NCBI RefSeq assembly: GCF_020906515.1
Contig: NC_085855.1
Coordinates: 930,001-994,000 of the forward strand
Direction of reading: 5' to 3'
Source of the DNA: Vanrija pseudolonga
Lineage: Eukaryota > Basidiomycota > Tremellomycetes > Trichosporonales > Trichosporonaceae
Length of the DNA: 64,000 nt
Below the pieces are notes generated by a model. It worked only from the letters and a program-made list of their open reading frames with translations, made no database searches and was not told the DNA's origin. The position numbers were made by a program, and so were the translations under genes. Positions 21,403 through 32,927 of this stretch are shown here, piece by piece. Position 1 is the stretch's first letter; each line of letters opens with the position of its first letter.

Positions 21403-22407
21403 CTATAGAGTGGCGATTCCGCGGAGACGCACGTACATGATCTCCCAACCGTCCTTGGCAGCAGCAGCATCGGTTCCCTTCGCGGCATCACCAGGAGAGG
21501 CGTCATTCCAGTAGGCATCGGGGCGACATATGTCGGCTACCTCCTGAATCAGAGCGTCTGCCTCATTGGAAGGAATACCGGTGAAGAAAGTGTTGCGAGC
21601 GAAAGTGTTGAGCCAACCGACTAGGTCTGTGGTGAGGGGGGTGGGACGTGGGTAGAGTGCAACATTGCCCGGCGTCAGGCCGTGCTGCTGGAGAAGCTGA
21701 GACCGTGAGCCTTTATTCCCCATTCAATGAACTTACGCTGGTGTACTGCTGAGCCGTCGGGAAGTACCAGGGGTCACGGGTAACAGGGTCAATGCCACGA
21801 CGGCGGAGAACTTCATGAAGAGCCGCACGAATTCCAACTCTGATTAAGTTAGTGCCTGCTCTAAGGATGATGATGAATTCGTGTACTGACGTGTTTCCAA
21901 AGCCCCCGAACTCAAAGGCGACTCTTCCGCCGGGCTTAAGGAGCCACTTGATAGTGTCAACCACGCCGCCGGGGTTCCCCTTGCACCAGTGGAACGTTGC
22001 AGAGGAGAAGACAGCGTCAAATTTGCCCTTGAGAGATGGGTCCAGAGTGGTATAGTCCTGAATGTCGGCCTGGCGGAATTGAATGCCAACCTTCTCTCCA
22101 GCAACGCTGGCCTTGTCGAGCTAAAGAATGATGGTCAGCGATGATAAAGCTTGTGTCAAGAGGTACCTACCATACTCTGACTAGAGTCAATGCCCCAGAC
22201 AGCTCCCTGAGGGCCGACAGCGTCCTTGATCTTGAGAGTGAGCTCTCCAGTGCCACATCCAAGGTCAGCGATCGCCTCTCCCGGTTGAGGGCTCAGGAGG
22301 TCGAGCACTGCCGATGTGTACTTGGCAGCGTACACAAAGTCGGCATGCTTGTTGTAATTGGAGGGGTTGTGGTTGGACAGAGAGGCACTGTAGTCGTTGG
22401 GGGCCAT
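21403..22407 (-). CDS. SAM-dependent methyltransferase, trans-aconitate methyltransferase-like
   Basis: A class I methyltransferase of about 280 residues. The start is MAPNDYSASLSNHNPSNYNK, followed by SAM motif I (IADLGCGTGELTLKI), an acidic motif II (VWGIDSSQSM), FRQADIQDY, FDAVFSSATFHWC, and the post-motif LLKPGGRVAFEFGG. The F(S)SATFHW box and overall layout match trans-aconitate 2/3-methyltransferases and related fungal small-molecule enzymes; the actual substrate cannot be read from the sequence. There is no targeting signal, so it is probably cytosolic. Three or four introns of about 45 to 60 nt are visible (near 21699-21736, 21832-21891 and 22121-22169). It is divergent from the HIT gene, 413 bp between start codons. 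An upstream in-frame ATG exists but would add a low-complexity leader unlike the family. Confidence 0.82.
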
Positions 22408-22820
22408 TGTGAAGAGGAGTGAGGAGGAAGAATGCATGCACACACGAGAGAGAGAGTTGGACGTATTTGAGTTGCTCCAACTGGGACAAGAGTGGTGCAA
22501 GAATGTGGAGGTTTCGGGCGCGTCGGGCCCGATTTGAGGTCATTGCGTCGGCCGAGGCGGGTGAAATACTTTCCCACGGTCGGCCTGGCCCAACTGCAAT
22601 CTCCGCTGTCGGATTGTGCTATGATTGCATTGTGGGGGGGGGGTGGGGTGGAGGTTGGTTGCTGCCGCGCTGCGTTGCGTTGCCAGCCAGCGCTAAGCAT
22701 TCGGCTACTTTGTCCACCCATGCTCCCGACCGAACTCCCGACAGAGCTCGGTCATTGACGTATCGTGGTACCTCCATTCCCACATCCTTCGATACACTTG
22801 ACAGCACATATCAAACAACA

Positions 22821-23694
22821 ATGAGCTCTCTCGCCTCGTAAGGCTATTTCCCACTACACAGGCCACGTCCAAGTTGCTAACGGCCTCTCTTCCAATCGAC
22901 AGCTGCATTTTCTGCAAGATCATCAAGGGTACTACTTGTTGACGTGGTGGTTCATGAACAGTCTCTGACGCTATGTGCTCTTCTGCTATGACAACGTATA
23001 GGAGAAATCCCTTCGTACGTCGTCGTGATGACATGAGCCATCATTGACCGTGACAGGATGAAGCTGATTGAGACCGACACGATCCTTGCGTTCATGGACA
23101 TTGGCCCCATTGCTCGTGGCCACTGCCTTGTCATTCCCAAGTGTATGCGCTGCCCACGAAACGCTTGTCCCTCTGATATAGCACACAGACCATGCCGCCA
23201 AGCTCACCGACCTACCCGATGACCAGATGGGTGACATTCTGCCCGCCCTCAAGAAGCTGGCCAAGGCAACGGTTTGTTTGCAACAACAATTCCCCCACCA
23301 CGCTAACGTTCCCAAGGGTGCGGAGAACTACAACATTCTTCAGGTTGGTGCATCTCAAAGTAGCTGTGGCTGACACTGTAGAACAATGGTCGCCCTGCTC
23401 ACCAGGTGATTATTGGCACATGAGAGGTGAACATCGAACGACAGCTCACAACCACGCAGGAGGTCGACCATGTGCACTTCCATGTCATCCCCAAGCCTGC
23501 TGACCGCGGCGACCAGGAGGGCCTTGTCGTTGGCTGGCCCAGTGAGTAGTAGCCTCTCGTCGGACGTTCGCTGACAGTCGTAGCGCAGGGTGTACGTCTC
23601 CGCGAGTCACGTGTGGCTCCTCTCACTGACCGGGCAGCTCTCTCGCGAGGAAATCCAGAAGAAGTTCGAGGAGATGAAGGCTCTCCTTCAGTAG
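22821..23694 (+). CDS. HIT-family hydrolase (Hnt1/HINT type)
   Basis: This is a purine nucleoside phosphoramidase of the histidine triad family, close to Hnt1/HINT. Spliced, it gives about 135 to 150 residues: MSSLASCIFCKIIKGEIPS with the CxxC of HINT proteins, then [45 protein letters not shown] with the HxHxH catalytic triad, and a C-terminal helix EEIQKKFEEMKALLQ. The exons are tiny. The one carrying most of GEIPS is 13 nt (23002-23014), and the whole coding region is scattered over about 870 bp. The splice between GLVVGWPS and the last helix has two possible forms that I could not separate. Confidence 0.9.
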
Positions 23695-24320
23695 GCAACA
23701 GGTCAATGATTTTGACATGTAAACATGAATGGCCAGAGAGTTGCGCTTGGGACGTGGTACGCGTGAATGTGGCTCCTCCGGCCACGATGGTGTGCACTCG
23801 AGCCAAGGAAGCCGTACACCGTCACGAAATGCGGTGAGAGTGCGGCCATACAAGTATCCATCGACCTGTTCAGCCGGACTAGGCCTAATAAGCTTGATAT
23901 ACGGCCATCCCGACCTGGATAGGTGCTGTTCCGTTGTCTAATTACGCCCAGCTCACGAAGAAAAGAACGAGGCGTACTCAAGACACGAAGCTGAATGAGC
24001 TCTATCGCGACACCGTTTCTCAACCGCAGCTATTCGATAAACGGATACTGTTCGGAGAGCGAGAGACAGCCAAGTCCACATGTAGTTGACAAGGCGTCAT
24101 CGTCTGGTGTTGATGAAAGCAACATCAACAATGACATGCGTCGCATTGAAAAGCAGGCTGCAGGACCTTTCGGCGTCCGGCATTATTGGGATATGTGGCA
24201 GTCTGCTCCCGCCCGCCGCCGCTGGGCGATGTGGAGGTTGATCAACTCGTCATCGGCTGGCTTCTCAATCATTGTTGCTTTAATCATCCTTTCAGTCACC
24301 ACTTGCTTCCACACACCACA
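23695..24320. other. Intergenic spacer with no supported gene
   Basis: About 630 bp between the HIT gene and Ddi1. A 109-codon open frame reaches almost to the Ddi1 start but shows no recognisable motif, and most of it lies where the Ddi1 promoter and 5' UTR must be. I see no gene here. Confidence 0.6.
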
Positions 24321-25885
24321 ATGAAGCTTACAATCATCACCCCTGAGAGCATCTATGAACACGAGGTTGATCCCTCCATGGAAGTGCGCGACGTAAAGGC
24401 ATTGATCGAGGCCGAGGTAGGTCCGCACCGTGAAGGGGGACGCTGTTGACCCCCATAGACCACCATTGCGGCGACGTCCCAGACTCTATCGTCCGACTCG
24501 GGAGTCGTCCTTGCGCCGGATAACAAAAGCCTAGAATCATTTGGCCTCAGAGGCGACAGCGCTACAGTGTTCCTCACATTCCCGTAAGCATTGTACCCGA
24601 CGTATGCGTGGTCACACACTCACAATCGTAGGGAGCCCCAGCCCCATGCCTCGTCGTCTCACGCTCCCAACCCCGATCTCTCGGTATCTAGCGATGCAGA
24701 CTTCGAGCGGATGCGCCTCCAGGCCCTAGGTGACCCTCAACTCATGGCTCAGCTGCGACAGGTTCGTTTGTGTGTTTCCAGAGCTAACATCCAAGGCCAA
24801 CCCTGAATTCGCTGCATCGATACAGACTGGAGGTTCAAGGTTCCGCGAAATGATCCGCCACCAAGAACAGAACATGAGGGCAGCGGCGCAGGAGAAAGAG
24901 CGGCAGACCGAGGTAGGTTAAAGTCACCAGCGTTTCCTTGGTGACTAACAGATCCCAGCTCCTCAACGCGGACCCTTATGACATTGAGGTGTGTCTACTT
25001 GGTATATGCTGATGGTTGCTGACCGTCTGCTTTAGGCCCAGAAGAAGATTGAAGAGGCTATTCGAATGGAGGCAGTTCTGGAGAACATGCAGCATGCCAT
25101 GGAGTACTCCGTGAGTGTCGTCACTCGGACCACTATGGATGTCTGCCGGTGGATGGCTGCTGACTGTTTGAAAGCCTGAATCTTTTGGACACGTCACAAT
25201 GTTGTACATCAACGTGGAGGTGAACGGCCATCCTGTCAAGGCGTTTGTTGACTCTGGCGCGCAAGCCACAATCAGTGAGTTTTCAAACGGTGCGCAGACT
25301 GATGTCAAGTTTCCCCAGAATGCGCGGAAGCATGTGGAATCATGCGCTTGCTGGATAGGCGTTTTGAGGGTGTCGCCCAAGGAGTGGGTACGGCTAAGAT
25401 CTTTGGCCGTATCCATTCTGCCCAGATCAAGCTTGGCAACCTCTTTTTGCCTGTTGCATTCTCGGTCATGGAGGGACGCTCTGTGGACCTTCTGTTCGGC
25501 CTGGACATGCTCAAGCGCCACCAGGCTTGTATCGACCTATCCACCAATACACTCCGCATTGGCGACACTGAGATTCCATTCCTCTCAGAGCACCAGCTAC
25601 CAGACAAGGCACGCATTCCCGAGGTCGCTGATGCGCAATCGTCGCAACCATCTCAATCAACAGCCGGGCCTTCAAGTGCACCAGCTGCTGGCCCGTCTAG
25701 AAGCGTGCCCAACTCGTCAGCGACCTCGTCTGCATCTGATCGTGACATTGAAACTGTAAGTATCCTTGCGATTACCGCTAACAATCCAGCTGGTAGGGCT
25801 TGGGGCAACCAGAGAGCATGCCGCGCAGCTCTTGGAGGCAGCAGGTGGCAACGTCGATGTGGCCGCTTCGATGCTCTTCGGGTGA
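24321..25885 (+). CDS. DDI1: Ddi1 (ubiquitin-like, retroviral-type aspartyl protease, UBA)
   Basis: Ddi1 is a proteasome shuttle and ubiquitin-directed protease of the host cell. The N-terminal ubiquitin-like domain starts [21 protein letters not shown] middle helical domain contains FRERIRHQ-like sequence ([13 protein letters not shown]) and [16 protein letters not shown]. The protease domain shows [22 protein letters not shown] with the catalytic DSGA, the [13 protein letters not shown] strand and [13 protein letters not shown] Ser/Pro linker leads to a C-terminal UBA in the last exon: [19 protein letters not shown] ending MLFG. The UBA appears only when an intron near 25757-25790 is removed. 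All three domains and the catalytic Asp are present, so the protein looks whole. Its stop is about 435 bp from the convergent WRAP73 stop. Confidence 0.95.
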
Positions 25886-26319
25886 AAGCCGCACTGCCGC
25901 ACTCGGCATCAGTGACACACTCACCGTAGCCTGTACATCAGTCAACCCAGCAAGTCTTTGATATGTAGAGTCCATCATGCATCTTGGGCCAAGCCCATTG
26001 AAGCCCAGCACCGTCGGCGATGTCGCGTCCGGGGAATGTATCGGTACGCTCCAGCAATCCAGGCCGAAGTTTGCTGCTTCTGCAGCACTCCTCACCGCTT
26101 AATTCTTGCCACGTTGATAGGATTGAGAATGCACTTGGGTAACAACAGATACACATATCTACAAGCCAGATACAAAAGCGTCCAGTGCGGTCGGGAGGGC
26201 ATGACGTGGGTACAAGCCAGGTCAACGGCTGCATTGAAACACCACTCAGAACACGCACGTACACCAGCGTCTCAGACGAGGGAGAGAACAACACCTTTCG
26301 ACCTCGGACGCATAGGTGC

Positions 26320-27852
26320 TCAATCCAATTCTTCCCAGCCCTCGCCCTCCATGTTCGTCGACTCGTCGGCACCTTCCTCATACACCAGACAGAACAAGCG
26401 TCGGTCAGACACAGAGGCCGTGTGGCCGTCTGGAGCCCAGTGAACATCGACAGCGAGCACGTCTGAAAGCAATCAGCAAGGTGGTAACAGCAAGCTCCTA
26501 CCTCCAGGAATCTTCACAGCCTCGACTCCGAGCTTGTCCCACATGTAAAGTTTTGCTGCCCCCGTGACAAAGGCGATCCTGTTTGTGGTCGGGCACGGCC
26601 GGATGGACTTTACTCCGTTCAGCAACACCGCTGTTGACCAATGCGAGATGTCTGGGGTTGCGGATCCGGTAGAAGGGAGTAGTGTATAGACGTGTAGAGC
26701 TGAGTCGTGGCAGAAGAAGAGTATACTCCCATCCTCCGAGACACCCACATGCTGAACCCCGGAACGATGGGGAGCAGCAGTCGTCGGAGTGACTAGTCGT
26801 TAGCATTCTTCCAGTCAAGTTCTCCTACACTGAGTCAGAGTGGTATGGCCAGTTGGCGGTTCTCCCAAGATGTCACCTTCATACCCTCGGAGGGCAGCGA
26901 TTGGGTAGAAGCTTTCGCTCTCAAGGACGTGAACTGTGCCATCGTACCCCCCAACTATGACATGGCGTCCGTTGGGGGACCATGCCACTGCGCTCACGCC
27001 CAGGATAGCGTTGGCTGGCTTGAAACTGCCTGCCATCGTGCCTGCCGGGGTGTGGAAGCTGATCGCGTACTGGTATGGTCAGCTACTAACCTGCTTAGGG
27101 TACATTGCTCACGTTGACTTTCCAATCCCAGGCAGCGATCCACTTGCCACAAGGGCTCCATGACACCCCACTCGCTTCAGTACTAACTGGAAAGTGCTGT
27201 TGGGCGTCAGCCATCAACTGGCATTAGAAAGCGCACTCGGATAAGGGATTGACTGTCGTACACTCCAACATAGCACCGTCCATGATGTCGCTCCAGCAAG
27301 GCTATGTAGCGATGGCCTGGTGACCAGGCATGTCCTGTAGCAGTTAGTCGTCGTCGGGGGGCTCTCCACCTTTCTGCGCCTGCTGGGCGTACTGCACAAA
27401 GCGACTGGTGCCGGTTGGCAGATGATGCCAAGAGACCCCCTGTATAGTAGTAAGCAACTGGCAGAGAGCAGATAACATACCCTATCGGACCACGCTAGAA
27501 TGGAACTGCCTCCCCACTCGACGCGCGTTACGCCGTTAGCAAGATGGGCTACCTGTTCCCCAGAGCTGAGATCAAGGACCCAAGCCTGCCCCCCTTTTGA
27601 TGTAAATGCGAGCAAACGGGACCCATCCGAAGACCACTCGAGAAAATCGACAGTATGAGGCTTGCGTTGTGTGACAGAGCCTGGTGACGGTGCTTCGGGA
27701 GACGAGGAGCAATGCCATGTCCGTATCAGGTCGAGACTCGATGTGGATCGAATCATCACATGATCCTCGATGGCGGCCGCGATAAATGTTGAGCCTGGTG
27801 AAAAGGATATGGCTGAAGCCCTATAGACTTGGGAGAACTGGTAAGTGTCCAT
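26320..27852 (-). CDS. WRAP73/WDR8 WD-repeat protein
   Basis: WRAP73 (Wdr8) is a centrosome or spindle-pole WD40 protein that works with SSX2IP/Msd1 family partners to anchor microtubule minus ends. The start MDTYQFSQVYRASAISFSPG is followed by the typical WRAP73 blocks: VDFLEWSSDGSRLLAF, YIALLERHHGRCYVGVYD, LGVSAVAWSPNGRHVIVGGYD, GVSEDGSILFF, and the family-specific RIAFVTGAAKLYMWDKLGVE with VKIPGG. The C-terminal exon ends in a short acidic tail, GEGWEELD. At least seven short introns are needed. An in-frame ATG at 27906 would add a threonine-rich leader; 27852 gives the family N-terminus. A yeast spindle-anchoring role is inferred from the family. Confidence 0.88.
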
Positions 27853-28193
27853 GGTGCCGCGCGGGGTTGTTGTTGATGTTGTTGGTGTTGTTGCAATGCA
27901 GCACACGGCGGTGCTGGTGCTAGCTAGCTAGGTAGGGAGACCATTTGTTTTGATTTGGATCATATGATGAATCGGAGAAGCCAGTCGCGCTTGCCACGTG
28001 GGATTAAGTATCCCACGGTGTTGTCGATTCCGTTATGCCACAACCGGCGGGATTAGAGCTGGCGCAGTCCTTCAGGCCTTGCTGCATCCCAGCTCGCACC
28101 CATTTGCACCTTGTCATCAAACTATAACAGGCGCTTTCATCCCCCATTCTTTCGACTTCTTCAGTCTGCAGTCTGCATGCTTGCTTGCGCAGC

Positions 28194-29278
28194 ATGTCGG
28201 CCAGACCATCAATCAACACGGCTGGCCAGCCTGCCGGCCGTCAGACTTGGGAAGCCAAGTTTGAGTCAGCCGAGGTGTCCACCACGTGAGTTCGCTATCC
28301 CCTACCACCTGCTCTCCATCCCCTTTCAAGATGAGATTAATTGCAAGTGGGAATCTCTCCTAATACACTTGAGGACACCCTTTTTACTTTGCGCTTCTGA
28401 TACTTGACACCCGTCATTCTTGGAACTTCAGTGGGATGCAAGTGCTGACAAGCCGCAGCGACTTCAATGCCATAGTTTTCGATTACCTCGTGGTCCAGGG
28501 CTTTTCGGGTGCCGCCATCGCATTCGCACGCGAAGCTGGCATTTCTCAGACGATCGACCAAGCCATGATTCAAGAGCGGATGGAGATTCGACAAGCCGTT
28601 GAAGATGGTCGCGTTGAGGAGGCTGTTCGCCGAGTCAATGAGCTGGATCCAGAGGTGAGCAGTCGTGTTCCCATTCCCATTCCGTCAAGATCGCCCCAAT
28701 GATATGAACCATCATGCACCACTCTCAGCCGGCTTCGGCAAGGCCATGCGGAAATACCTGATTTCACAGACCTGATATGAGGGGCCATCATCTTTCACTG
28801 CTTTTAGTGTTTGCTCCAGAGAAGCTAACGAGAGCAGATTCTGGACACCGACTCTACGCTACTCTTCCACCTGTTTCTCCTGCGATTGATCGAGCTCATT
28901 CGTGCCGAGCGCATCGACGATGCGTTGCAGTTTGCCACTCTCGAACTCGCCCCTCGCGGCGCCCAGAACCCCGAATTCCTCGCCGACCTGGAGAGAACCA
29001 TGGCCCTCCTCGCGTTTCCAAACATCACCAAGGACGACCTGTCGAGTGACCCAGCGTATGCGCCAATCACCAAGCTTATGAGTCGCGATCAACGCACCAA
29101 GGTCGCGAAGGAACTCAACGCGGCGATTCTGGATAGCCAGGGGCAGGGGAAGGAGACTAAGCTCGCCGGTCTCATTCGGCTGATGGGATGGGGAGAGGAG
29201 CGCCTGAGTAAGGCTGGCATTACTGTTCACGACGATCGTGGCCGCCAATGGGCCGACGCTGTACTTGACGAAGTGTAA
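28194..29278 (+). CDS. GID8: Gid8 (LisH-CTLH-CRA subunit of the GID/CTLH ubiquitin ligase)
   Basis: Gid8 is a scaffold subunit of the GID/CTLH E3 ligase, which in yeast degrades gluconeogenic enzymes when glucose returns. Exon 1 encodes MSARPSINTAGQPAG and the QTWEAKFESAEVST segment. The LisH motif follows: FNAIVFDYLVVQGFSGAAIAF. The CTLH motif is QERMEIRQAVEDGRVEEAVRR. The CRA region then includes LRLIELIRAERIDDALQFA, LADLERTMALLAF and RTKVAKELNAAIL. Spliced length is about 245 residues, as expected. A longer intron (about 28655-28836) separates CTLH and CRA parts. The residues all look intact. Confidence 0.93.
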
Positions 29279-29457
29279 GGCAAAGTTGTATGGAGGAGCT
29301 AATATTGTATATATTGGTGTATGATGTTACCAAAGTCAAGAAGTAGGAGCAAGTCACATGATCTGGTCGGTCGCCGGAGTGACCGAATGAATGAATGATT
29401 ATGACTCGATGACATCTATCTCGCAGGGCAATGTTGTTCATCATCGCACCATAGGCA

Positions 29458-30496
29458 ATGTGCATCGTTTTCTATACGCAGGTGCAGCCTGGCTACAAAC
29501 TGTACGTTTCGCATGCAACCGTGCTGTTGGCCTGACGCTGATCCATCGCAGTGTGCTAGCCGCCAATCGCGACGAGTACTTGGATCGACCGGCAAGTGCT
29601 GCTCATTGGCATCGCTTCGAGCAGCCCGAGCAGCCCCGTGATGATGACTACGTTCTCTGCGGTAGAGACTTGGGTAGCCCAGACCAGGGGACCTGGCTGG
29701 GCATTACAAGAGACCTCAGAATAGGGATCCTGTAAGAAGGGGTCATACCTCGCAATGTTCACTGACACCCGCCTCCAGCACCAACATCAGGTATCCCGTT
29801 ACCCCCACGACCACGATCACACCGTCTCGAGGCTTGCTGCTCAAGGCATTCCTTGCACCTCCACCTGCTCAGGCTCCTCCGATCGACGACTTTCTCAACT
29901 CGATAAGCTCGGAAACGTACGCAGGCTTCAACCTGCTACTGTTTCACCTCCATAAGCGACAGAATGGCTGGGGTGAGGACGAGATCGGATACCTCTGCAA
30001 CCAGCCACAGCATACACTCTTGTCGCTATCCAACGACAATGTCCCCTCCAGAGGAATATCCAACTCGCCCTTGGACGCCCCGTTCCCAAAGGTTGTGGAA
30101 GGCGAAGCACGAATGACCCAGCTGCTCGCCGACTGCCACGCTCAAGGAGGTTCAGAGGACGACTTGGTAGAGAACCTCATGTCGCTCCTCTCGTGAGTGT
30201 TCAGCGCGGTGCGACTATTCTGACGCTCTAGCCCTTCTCGGCCCATCAAGACATACACGGACATGACACACTCGACGCGCATCGATCCCTTCTTGTTGGG
30301 GCCAAACCCCAATGCCTCGCCTACGCCCGAGGTGGCTGGTGGCCGTTGGTACGCCACTCGAGTATCCACCGTCATTCTGGTCAAGGACGACGGTCAAGTG
30401 CTGTTTGTGGAAAGAGACATTGCTACATTGGAAGACGGAGTAGTAATCCAAGGCTCGGGCGAGCGGAAGGAGCGCTTTGCTGCCGAGTTTTCGTAA
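29458..30496 (+). CDS. TANGO2-family NRDE protein
   Basis: TANGO2 proteins carry an N-terminal nucleophile (NRDE) fold and have been linked to Golgi organisation, haem trafficking and lipid homeostasis; the biochemical activity is unsettled. The start MCIVFYTQVQPGYKLVLAANRDEY becomes visible when a 5' intron (about 29509-29552) is removed. The second residue Cys and the NRDE box match the family signature. Later blocks include DQGTWLGITRDLRIGIL, TNIRYP, FNLLLFHL and a C-terminal THSTRIDPFLLG. The product is about 310 residues. The stop is 40 bp from the convergent ribosomal protein gene stop. The gene occurs once here with no linked partner. Confidence 0.92.
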
Positions 30497-30536
30497 TAAA
30501 TGCATCCCTACGACCCCAAACAACAAGAAGAGCTGT

Positions 30537-31474
30537 TTAGATGAGGCCAATCTGCGTTGCGTTAGAAGCTACCCAGTGCAAATCGAGGCTGCTGCTACCC
30601 ACCTTGTTGGCGACCTCGAGAGCATCGTAGTCGGAGGTGAGGCGAACGTAGGCCTTCTTCTTGCCATCGGGCCTGTAAAAGGGGATCAGCCACGGTCCAA
30701 CCCGTAAACGACCAAGGTCCCCCACTCACCTGATGAGGGTGTTGATCTTGGCAGCCTCAACGTCGTAGAGCTTCTTGACGGCGTCCTTGATGTTGCGCTT
30801 GTTGGCACGGAGGTCGACAATGAAGACAAGGGTGTTGTGGTCCTCAATCTTCTTCATGGCCGACTCGGTGCTCAGGGGGTGCTGGATAGTGCGGAACTGG
30901 TCCATGCGAGGAAGGTGGGGGATCGACTTGCGGGGGTACTTGGGAGCACGGGCAAGACGAAGAGTCGTGGGGCGGTGGAACGACACCGAGGTGCGGACCT
31001 TCTTGGTCGCATGCGACTGGGTGCCCTTGAGGGCAGCCTTCTTGGCCGAGCGGGCCTTGGCCTCCTGAGTCTTGCCGGCTGTTGCTATGTCAGCATTATC
31101 GCTCCACACGCAGAGAAGATCAAGGGTAGTCGCCGGTGTCGGCTGAGTGCCTCCAGGCGCCGTCCCGGAGATGCACTCGGTGCAGCGAAATGACATTGCC
31201 GTAGCCCAAGCCCAAGCCCAAGCCCAATCCCAATCCCAGCAACATCACGATCCTCCAGCTGGTCGAGGTTCCTCTGGGAGATTGACGGCAACGTCGACAT
31301 GCCTGACAATGAGGACGTCGCTTCCTGTCTGTTGCCCATCGACAGGCAGACCGGGACCATTACACCACCAGAGTCGTTGTATGCGGTCGCTCATCCACAG
31401 GTTGCGCTGCTCCGGGCTTGGGCTGATCGCGAGAGTCGAGGCAAGAGTCCGTAATGCTCACCGTTGTTGGACAT
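30537..31474 (-). CDS. RPL25: 60S ribosomal protein uL23 (yeast L25, human L23a)
   Basis: uL23 lies at the exit of the ribosomal tunnel and docks the signal recognition particle and the nascent-chain complex. Exon 1 is only 13 coding nt (MSNN plus one base). A long intron of about 380 nt follows, then [19 protein letters not shown], the eukaryotic basic N-terminal extension. The core has [39 protein letters not shown] and [19 protein letters not shown]. The last intron is 30552-30602 (51 nt, CTAAC branch). It leaves a 15-nt final coding exon, IGLI and stop, which gives the canonical DYDALxVANKIGLI end. Reading through would instead add about 15 unusual residues. The long first intron, with a hexamer repeat, is typical of ribosomal protein genes. 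Confidence 0.95.
31203..31239. repeat. CCCAAG hexamer repeat in the uL23 first intron
   Basis: Plus-strand AGCCCA units repeat about four times and pass into two CCCAAT units. On the transcribed strand this is a purine-rich GGGCTT/GGGATT array inside the long first intron of the uL23 gene. No box C/D or H/ACA snoRNA signature was recognised around it. Confidence 0.75.
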
Positions 31475-32530
31475 GGCGACAAACTGGTGCAAGGTTAGTT
31501 ACACGACGAGTGTTGAGGTGTGTCTCGAGACTGTACTCACAAGCTTGACGGTTGAAGAGGTTTGTGGGTTGAGCTGCTAGCAAGAATTGTCGACCAGCAG
31601 GGAGTGAGCGAGCAACCAGCCAGCCAGGGGCGCATGGCAGCACAACCCGCCCACCGTACGCCGTCGCCCTCGCCTGGCACCGAGCCACCCAGTCCGCCCA
31701 CCTAGCCAGCCAAAGAACCTATGGACAAAATATTTGATTCCGCCGCGTCAGGCGCCACTTGTCCCTATTTCCGAGATCCCGATCGGATTTACCATAATCG
31801 CCTATATTTTCGATGGACATTGGAGATTATGTAATACTTCAGTGAGAGCACTCCTGTCGAAGGATGTTTAACTCGTTGAGGCATTGCATGCACGACCGAC
31901 TACTACTAACTGCATGTACCATTGTACAAGTCGTTTGGGCTCTGGAGTCAGCAGTGTGTGTGTGTGCCCTTGGTGCCGTTGACGTGCGTGCAAATGCTAT
32001 CGGAACTGGGCCATGATCATGAGAAGCAACGAGCTTTGGGTGAGTGACGCGATGCCGCGATGCGACGTCGACTGGGTGGTATGCTGCTGCTGCCTTGTGG
32101 GTTGATGATGGTCCATGGCATCCAGGGCGGGGTGGTCAAGGTGTGACGCGTGCAAGCAAGGTATCGGGGCAGAGGGGTAAGCAGGTCTTACCCCAGTACG
32201 CCAACACGCCAGTGCACCAGTGCATCATCCTATGTAGGGGGCACGCACACGCGCGCGCGCGCGTGCCTACGATGAGAGATGAGCGATGGGTGATGGGCGT
32301 AGGGCGTAGGGCGCGCGTGGGTCGCCGCCGCGCGGGCAGCACGGCAGCGGCGGCGTCACTGGGCTGGGATCGCTGGGAAGTGCACACCTTTTGACCAAGC
32401 GACGACGAAACATGAGCCAGGGAAAAAGTCTTGTGTTGCATTGGTTCCGTCTCACCCCGCCCACCCACCAGGTCCACCTCTCTCGTCTTCGGCACAGTCA
32501 GGTGTGTGTCGGTTTTTTGACTCCGCCTGT

Positions 32531-32564
<34 letters not shown>

Positions 32565-32927
32565 GTGGTCCACTTCCGCCACCGACCGATCCACCCACCG
32601 ACGACACCCACTGGCGGCGGCGGCGGCTCCTCCTTGTCGCGACTCGTCGTGGCTCCTCTCTACTCCTCCTTGTCACCACATACCACCACTTTTGGGTGAC
32701 AACTACTTTGACTCATCAGAAATCACCCCCCAGCAACCCTCTCGTCCTCTCTCGACGTCGTATCCATCGATTGGCTCAAGCACAGTAGCCAACTTTATCG
32801 CGACTCCGGCCCTCATCCGCTTCTTCCTACAGCAATTTGACGATTGTGCCCCGATTGTACAGTCTCGAGCCACAACACACACCCCTTACAGCATCCGGCC
32901 GCTAGTCTTAGAACCACACAAGTCACC
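31475..32927. other. Divergent promoter region with microsatellites
   Basis: About 1.45 kb between the divergent uL23 and PP2C starts. It contains short GT and GC alternations (for example CGCGCGCGCG near 32250), a tetranucleotide array at 32531-32562, and C-rich and T-rich tracts near the PP2C start. No gene supported. Confidence 0.6.
32531..32562. repeat. CCAG tetranucleotide microsatellite, eight units
   Basis: Eight uninterrupted CCAG units, in the PP2C upstream region. Shorter arrays of the same tetramer or its complement occur near 53005-53020, 55391-55406 and 59692-59705, all in spacers. Confidence 0.85.

Noticed and set aside
31203-31239. Hexamer array as a CRISPR or telomere-like repeat
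   Set aside because: Units are six bases with no spacers, and the array lies in an intron. It is a simple repeat and does not match a fungal telomere repeat.
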